From assembly GCA_019339365.1 (NCBI GenBank), contig CP079860.1:434001-498000 (forward strand): 64,000 bases of DNA. The letters run 5' to 3'. Origin of the DNA: Vibrio neptunius (GTDB taxonomy: Bacteria > Pseudomonadota > Gammaproteobacteria > Enterobacterales > Vibrionaceae). The position numbers and the translations under genes were made by a program. Under the pieces are notes generated by a model. The model was not told the origin of the DNA. It was given only the letters and a program-made list of their open reading frames with translations, and did not search any database. Shown here one piece after another: positions 59,190 through 64,000 of the stretch. Within the stretch, counting starts at the first letter, position 1, and every line of letters starts with the position of its first letter.

Positions 59190-60426
59190 GTGAACAACCT
59201 GAGTTTAAATGAGAATTCTGAGGAGCTAGCAACCTTTCCCTAAGTGACTTAGCTAAGTACAGACAAGTGAAAAGTAGAAGCAATGCTGGGGTTTTTGTTG
59301 TAAGAGAGTTATTGGTAATACTGACCAGAGCAAAAGACAAGATAGTTACGCGTTCAATGTAGTTGCCTGTTACAGCAAAGTAGCCCAAAGGCATAAAAAC
59401 CGTCACAAACAGAGGCACAGCGCCTACAAGCCCAAAAGTGAAAACCCAACCGACCAAATAGTTTTCTATGACATCAATGTCTAAGTAGAGCTCAATCGAC
59501 TCAAGTAGACGATGGCTAGCACCAAATATCCACTCTCGAACACTTAATTGATCGATTAAGTAGAATACGTCTAATCTAGCCGACGCACTGCCATCAATAT
59601 AGAGCTTTGATGCAATTCGTTCCGTAATGCCAGACTCAACCAGCAGGTACGCACCAACCCAGAATGCGACATATCCGATCAGCATAAAAAGAGCGATTTT
59701 TTGTTTATTGTCAGGAATGCCCTGAGTGATGGCTTTCCACAGCATGGGAGCAAAGGACACCGATACCGCAAAAATAAAGATCGCTAACGCGGCTCTACCG
59801 CCGAATGCGAACAACGCAAGCGCAACAATCAATATATACACAAAGCTGGGTAGCTTGGTTTTGTTAGCAACGAGCAGCGCAATGCTGACCGTTATCAGTG
59901 CGTTGTTAAGCGGGTGAGTCAGAAATGCCGTTGAACGAAAGAAAGAAAATTCCTGAAACTCAACATTGACCAGACGAAAATGGAGCATATATTCCATCAC
60001 CGCCACAAGCGAGTTAAGCAATATTAGGTAAGCAATCAGATTGAGTAGAAAAGACTTTTGATTATCTTTAAGGTAAGCCAGTAACGGCACGATCAACACT
60101 GGCGCTAAAAACGTATTGACTAAATAGGCCATCCCTGAAGAACCATGAATAGCAAAGCCATATAGGATCACGAACACGTTGCATGCCAACGCAATCAGCC
60201 AAAAAACGGTAATAGCTGCCTAAACGGTGAGAGATTCCTTTCATCCCATCACACAGAAAAACCAATCCAAACCCCAGCAAAACCAGATAAGAGTACAAAT
60301 GGATTTTAAATAGCGGTGATCCCCTTGAGATACGTACGGTACCCCAAGGTCTTCTAACATGTAACCGCCAAGGAGAATCGATGATGTAATAGCGACAAAA
60401 GGTAGCAGATAGATCTTAGACAACAC
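59182..60426 (-). CDS. vpsF: Wzy-like polymerase / O-antigen ligase-type membrane protein (VpsF; breaks at 60321-60324 and 60201-60206)
   Basis: Three frames join into one 414-residue protein. GTG 60426 reads LPFVAITSSILLGGYMLEDL. One base added at the C4 run 60321-60324 leads to SPLFKIHLYSYLVLLGFGL, and one base removed from the A6 run 60201-60206 leads to YYRFWLIALACNVFVILYGF. The changes cancel. There are about ten membrane helices with polar loops, no motif beyond a Wzy-like layout, and a position identical to vpsF. It probably polymerises the repeat unit in the periplasm. Confidence 0.78.
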
Positions 60427-61847
60427 GTCGTCTACCCCTCAGCTTGAGTAGAGATGAACGAATCTCAAAACTGTTCAACAGAAAATGCACCAGAACATAA
60501 GTGACCAAAGCTATACCAATCGAAATAATGAGAACCAAGACATCGTTGATAGAACCAAGGAGTGGCTGAACAACAAGAATCGCTAGCGCCATCACACCTG
60601 ATGCGATAACTGTTTTTAGCGCTGATTCGGGAACAGGGTATCGATATCCAGCCTTACAACCAACAAAGGCGGTTATCAACAGACCAACAAACATGGCCAA
60701 TAGAATGCCGATTGCTGCTCCCAGCGCACCCAATTGAGGAATAAGAGCAAAAGCTGCCAACACTTGTACAAGTAATACCACCGCCATAATCAAAGGTACG
60801 TACTTGGTTTGTAGTGTGAACTGCAAACCATGATCAAAGAAATGCGCACGTAAATTAAACAGTAAAGCGGCAGCGGCGACCAAGTAAAACGTGGTTATGT
60901 CGATGTCTGCGTACGCGTCACCAAGGAAAATACCCACTAGTGCGGGAGCGAGTAAACACAGGCCTATAGTCGCGGGCAAGCTGAGTGCAAACAGCAAGCC
61001 GCTATACATCTTATGCTTAGCAATTAGGCGCGTCCTGTCTTCGGTAAGCTTGGTGAGTTCTGGGTAAAGCGGTAGAGCAATGGCCATAAAAACCAATGCC
61101 ATAATGCCGAATAAAAGATTCGCAATCGCGGCATACTGCCCTGCTTGTTCAAGCCCAGTGAGATTAGCAATAAATAGACGGTCGCTCCTTGCTGCCAGTA
61201 TGCCCAGTAGGCCAGACAACATAAGTGGTGCGCCGTATGAGAATAGCGCTTTTTTCAACGTGGTTTCTGGAATATGTTTTCTATTCCACTCTAAGGCACT
61301 AGCACATATTGCAAACCCTACCAAATAACTCACTACTAAAGAGACCATCGCCATTTCTAAGGTAGGCGTTAGTGAGAGTAGTAGTACAGTGACGAAGATC
61401 GACAGGATAGCCTGCATCATGACAGATCGGCGGTAATGACCCGCTTTTTGGTTTACACGCGCATATTCAATCACGAACAAATAGAGGGCTTTAGTAACGA
61501 AAAAAGCGTACACCGCAAAAAAAGACGCGCCATTCAAACTCTGCCAGCAAGGCAATCAAAGCGCCAACAACAAAGAAAGAGAAGAGAAGATTACCAATCA
61601 ACCAACGAATAAGCGTCGCGCCGATCTGCTTCTGCCGAGCCGGTTCAGCACTCGGGTAGAATCGAATCAGACAATTATTGATCCACTGTACTAACACGGA
61701 GCGCGATGCTTCGACTATGACCATTAAGACAGCAAGCAAGCCATATTCTTCAGGTAATAGAAAACGAGTCTGTACTGCAATAAGTGCAAACAGACTTAAA
61801 GCAGAAAAGATCTGAACAGGAGCATAGGTGAACAACTTTTTGATCAC
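60416..61847 (-). CDS. vpsE: Polysaccharide flippase, Wzx/MATE-like (VpsE; break at 61517-61523)
   Basis: About 476 residues after removing one base from the A7 run 61517-61523, which joins ALIALLAEFEWRVFF to AVYAFFVTKALYLFVIEYA. The start is GTG 61847 overlapping the vpsD stop. There are twelve or more membrane helices, FSALSLFALIAVQTRFLLPEEYG at the N-terminus and GLEQAGQYAAIANLLFG midway, typical of the polysaccharide biosynthesis/MVF superfamily. It flips the lipid-linked VPS repeat unit across the inner membrane. Confidence 0.85.
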
Positions 61848-62980
61848 AACAACTCTCCGTAGAGCTTTTGATACTCATCGACCACAGCACGTGGTGAAAA
61901 CTTCGCTTTCAAAGATTCAGTATCCACCGCAGGTAAATCGCGCAAAAACTGCAAAACGTTTTCAGTTTCTTTTTCAGAACCATCGGCCAGTGTGTAGTGC
62001 ACACCAGCAGCACGGAAGTAGGTTTCTTCTTCCTGTAAGATACCCACTTTAGTCGCGATAACAGGTAGACCAGAAGCCAGCTTTTCCAGCGGTGCAAGAC
62101 CAAATGTTTCCTCTCGGGAAAGAAAGACTCCAACATCAGAGTCTGCATAAACCTGCTTAATCTGTTCAACATTCATCGGGCCAAGCCAAGCCACTTTTTC
62201 CGAAGCACCTAATTCTTCTGCCAGCATGTTAAGCTCTCTGGCATAATTCTCGTCGACAGGACCAATAATCTGTAGCTCAACATCAACTGTATTCGCTAAC
62301 TGAGACAACAACCTGATGATCCGGTCGACTTGCTTGCGTGGTGAGATTAAAGAGCAAGTCACCAAACGTAATGTCTCTGACGTTGATCTTTTTGTTTGCT
62401 TAAAGTAAACGTCATTCACCGGATTGCCCACCTTGTGCGCTTTTGCACGCAAAGCGTTTGGTAAAGAATCAAACAAGATATCACCAACATAAGTTAACCG
62501 ATCCGCAGATCGTAAACTGAATGCTGGAAGCACGGTTTCAAAAATTAAGTTGTTGAGCCAACTACGACGTTTTCTAGCGACTTTGCCCAATGAGTGCAAG
62601 GTAATCACAGAGTGAGCATTACCAGTTGGTAACAAAGGTAGACTCGGCAGGTGGCTGTGGATCACGTCAGGCTGAAAGCGACGAGCAAGCTCACGTAGCT
62701 TAACGTTCTGAAAAACAAAGCCTGGTACAGGTACCCCTAGAATTTTCCCTTTGCTAGCAATGAAAGTGATATGAGTTCGCTCATTGAGCTGAATCCTTTG
62801 GTTCAACTCTTGTTGAGAAGAACCTACCTTAATTGCCAGAATTTCATACTCAAAACCCTTAGGCGCGCTGAACTCAAGTGACTGAACTATTTGCTGACAG
62901 ACGGAGTCAACGCCTCCGGCATTATCACTTCCCCATTTAAGGGTACTCAATGGCATCACTAGGAGGACTTTTTTCATCAT
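61844..62980 (-). CDS. vpsD: Glycosyltransferase family 4 (VpsD)
   Basis: This 378-residue GT-B enzyme has SDNAGGVDSVCQQIV for acceptor-side binding, DVIHSHLPSLPL, VTCSLISPRKQVDRII, and the donor-site EX7E motif LSREETFGLAPLEKLASG. It overlaps the flippase gene by 4 bases. It probably adds a sugar to the lipid-linked VPS precursor. In V. cholerae vpsC lies between vpsB and vpsD; here only 62 bp separate them. Confidence 0.85.
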   Translation of the reverse strand: MMKKVLLVMPLSTLKWGSDNAGGVDSVCQQIVQSLEFSAPKGFEYEILAIKVGSSQQELNQRIQLNERTHITFIASKGKILGVPVPGFVFQNVKLRELARRFQPDVIHSHLPSLPLLPTGNAHSVITLHSLGKVARKRRSWLNNLIFETVLPAFSLRSADRLTYVGDILFDSLPNALRAKAHKVGNPVNDVYFKQTKRSTSETLRLVTCSLISPRKQVDRIIRLLSQLANTVDVELQIIGPVDENYARELNMLAEELGASEKVAWLGPMNVEQIKQVYADSDVGVFLSREETFGLAPLEKLASGLPVIATKVGILQEEETYFRAAGVHYTLADGSEKETENVLQFLRDLPAVDTESLKAKFSPRAVVDEYQKLYGELL

Positions 62981-63042
62981 CGAACCTTTAGCGAGAAGGC
63001 TCAGAGAGTGAATGACTGAGCCACTTCACTCTCTGACTCATA

Positions 63043-63999
63043 TCACGCCAGAACACCTCTTGTATCAATGACCACTTTCTTGCTGAAAGCGAGTTTGTCT
63101 GCGGCTTTGAACTGCTTATGATCGACAAGGACCACAACCACATTCGCTACTTCAAGAGCACGCTCCAGATCCATAAATTCAACTCCCGCTTTAACGAGGT
63201 TTTCAGGCAGCGAAGCAATGTTAGGCTCGACAGCGATCACCTGACCAACATTTTCATTGGCAAGCTGAGTGGTAATGTCCAGCGCAGGGCTCTCACGCAA
63301 GTCATCAATGTCCGCTTTAAACGCCAAGCCTAAACAAGCGATCACTGGCTTTTTAAATTCATCCGCGGCTTGTTTAACCTGATCAATCACCCAAAGAGGC
63401 TTGCCATCATTAACTTCACGAGCCATTGCAATCACTTTTGCTTCATCTGGGCAGCTGTTGACGATGAACCATGGGTCAACAGCGATACAATGTCCACCGA
63501 CACCAGGGCCTGGGTTAAGAATATTCACACGTGGGTGGCGATTAGAAAGCTTGATCAGTTCCCAAACATTGATCTTCAATTTTTCACAAATAAGGGACAG
63601 TTCATTGGCGAAAGCAATATTCACATCACGGAATGAGTTTTCAGTCAGCTTAGCCATTTCCGCCGTACGAGAATTCGTGAGAATACATTCTCCGCGCACA
63701 AAGGTTTGATAAAGTTCAACAGCACGCTTATTACAGGCATCGCTCATGCCGCCAATCACGCGATCGTTGCTCACCAGCTCCTGTAGGACATAACCCGGTA
63801 AAACACGCTCAGGGCAATGGGCAACTTTAATATCAGCAGCATCTCCACTTTGCTGTGGGAACGTCAGGTCAGGGCGAGCTTCTGCTAACCAGCCAGCCAT
63901 TTTTTCAGTAGCCCCCACTGGTGAGGTACTTTCCAGTACCACTAAGTTACCTTTTTCAAGTACTGGCGCAATCGCCTTAGCCGCACTCTCTATATAACT
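63043..63999 (-). CDS. vpsB: UDP-N-acetyl-D-mannosamine dehydrogenase, WecC/VpsB type (5' end outside window)
   Basis: The frame is open to the right edge; about 318 C-terminal residues are visible. The UDP-sugar dehydrogenase pattern is present: ESTSPVGATEKM, HCPERVLPGYVLQELV, MAKLTENSFRDVNIAFANEL, the region NPGPGVGGHCIAVDPWF with the catalytic Cys, LGLAFKADIDDLRESPA and VIDTRG. It oxidises UDP-ManNAc to UDP-ManNAcA with NAD. It is the supply step of the operon. Confidence 0.9.
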   Translation of the reverse strand, partial: SYIESAAKAIAPVLEKGNLVVLESTSPVGATEKMAGWLAEARPDLTFPQQSGDAADIKVAHCPERVLPGYVLQELVSNDRVIGGMSDACNKRAVELYQTFVRGECILTNSRTAEMAKLTENSFRDVNIAFANELSLICEKLKINVWELIKLSNRHPRVNILNPGPGVGGHCIAVDPWFIVNSCPDEAKVIAMAREVNDGKPLWVIDQVKQAADEFKKPVIACLGLAFKADIDDLRESPALDITTQLANENVGQVIAVEPNIASLPENLVKAGVEFMDLERALEVANVVVVLVDHKQFKAADKLAFSKKVVIDTRGVLA

Positions 64000-64000
64000 C

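Noticed and set aside
1..64000. tRNA, rRNA, CRISPR, integron attC sites, insertion sequences or prophage genes
   Set aside because: I looked for these by eye and saw none; a covariance or repeat search would be needed to exclude small RNAs.

Overview
The window looks like a Vibrio (Vibrionaceae) chromosome segment. The basis is a vps/rbm biofilm-matrix locus colinear with that of Vibrio cholerae, a maltodextrin regulon with lamB, malM, a glgX-type enzyme and a giant pullulanase/amylase lipoprotein, and several chemoreceptors. I cannot say which species or chromosome. I saw no rRNA, tRNA, CRISPR array, integron, transposase or phage genes.

Layout. 1-5.4 kb: end of a peptide ABC permease gene, an M28 lipoprotein aminopeptidase, a stand-alone GH13 alpha-amylase and a small membrane protein. 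5.4-7.0 kb: DsbA-like protein, small Cys/His-rich protein, LysE exporter. 7.2-13.6 kb: a tightly overlapping minus-strand operon (periplasmic protein, LolD/MacB-type ATPase, FtsX-type permease, LolA-like carrier, outer-membrane barrel, LytS-like kinase, LytTR regulator). Three direct repeats at an exact 20-bp period lie upstream of it. This is the best candidate here for an undescribed system. 13.8-23 kb: metabolic and regulatory genes (gabD, DJ-1/PfpI with a divergent LysR, an NAD(P)-binding oxidoreductase, GNAT, aminotransferase, AraC-GyrI, arylamine NAT, queF). 23.6-29.7 kb: the pullulanase/amylase. 30-37.5 kb: MarR with an EamA exporter and FMN reductase, a lipoprotein, a flavin reductase, an internally deleted photolyase remnant, DUF6482, an AEC transporter, and soxR beside an MFS exporter whose promoter carries a near-perfect SoxR box. 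37.7-43.3 kb: three chemoreceptors, one fused to hemerythrin. 43.4-48 kb: malM, lamB and the glgX-type gene around a control region with MalT-like boxes. 48.1-64 kb: a nuclease-like protein, then rbmC, rbmB, rbmA and vpsK-J-I-H-G-F-E-D-B reading toward the left, without vpsC.

Across the window, 14 sites in 12 genes need a one-base correction to restore a normal full-length protein. Thirteen lie in mononucleotide runs of 4 to 8 bases; the fourteenth (the AEC transporter) cannot be placed exactly. This looks more like base-calling error than gene decay, so those genes are annotated as single spans with the break position given. The photolyase is the exception, because most of its coding region is missing.

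How the parts fit together. The maltodextrin genes would trim branched alpha-glucans at the surface, import them through LamB and debranch them inside. The vps/rbm genes would make, export and cross-link an exopolysaccharide matrix. The 7-13.6 kb operon would couple an envelope signal to a LolCDE-like machine delivering a lipid or lipoprotein to the outer membrane.
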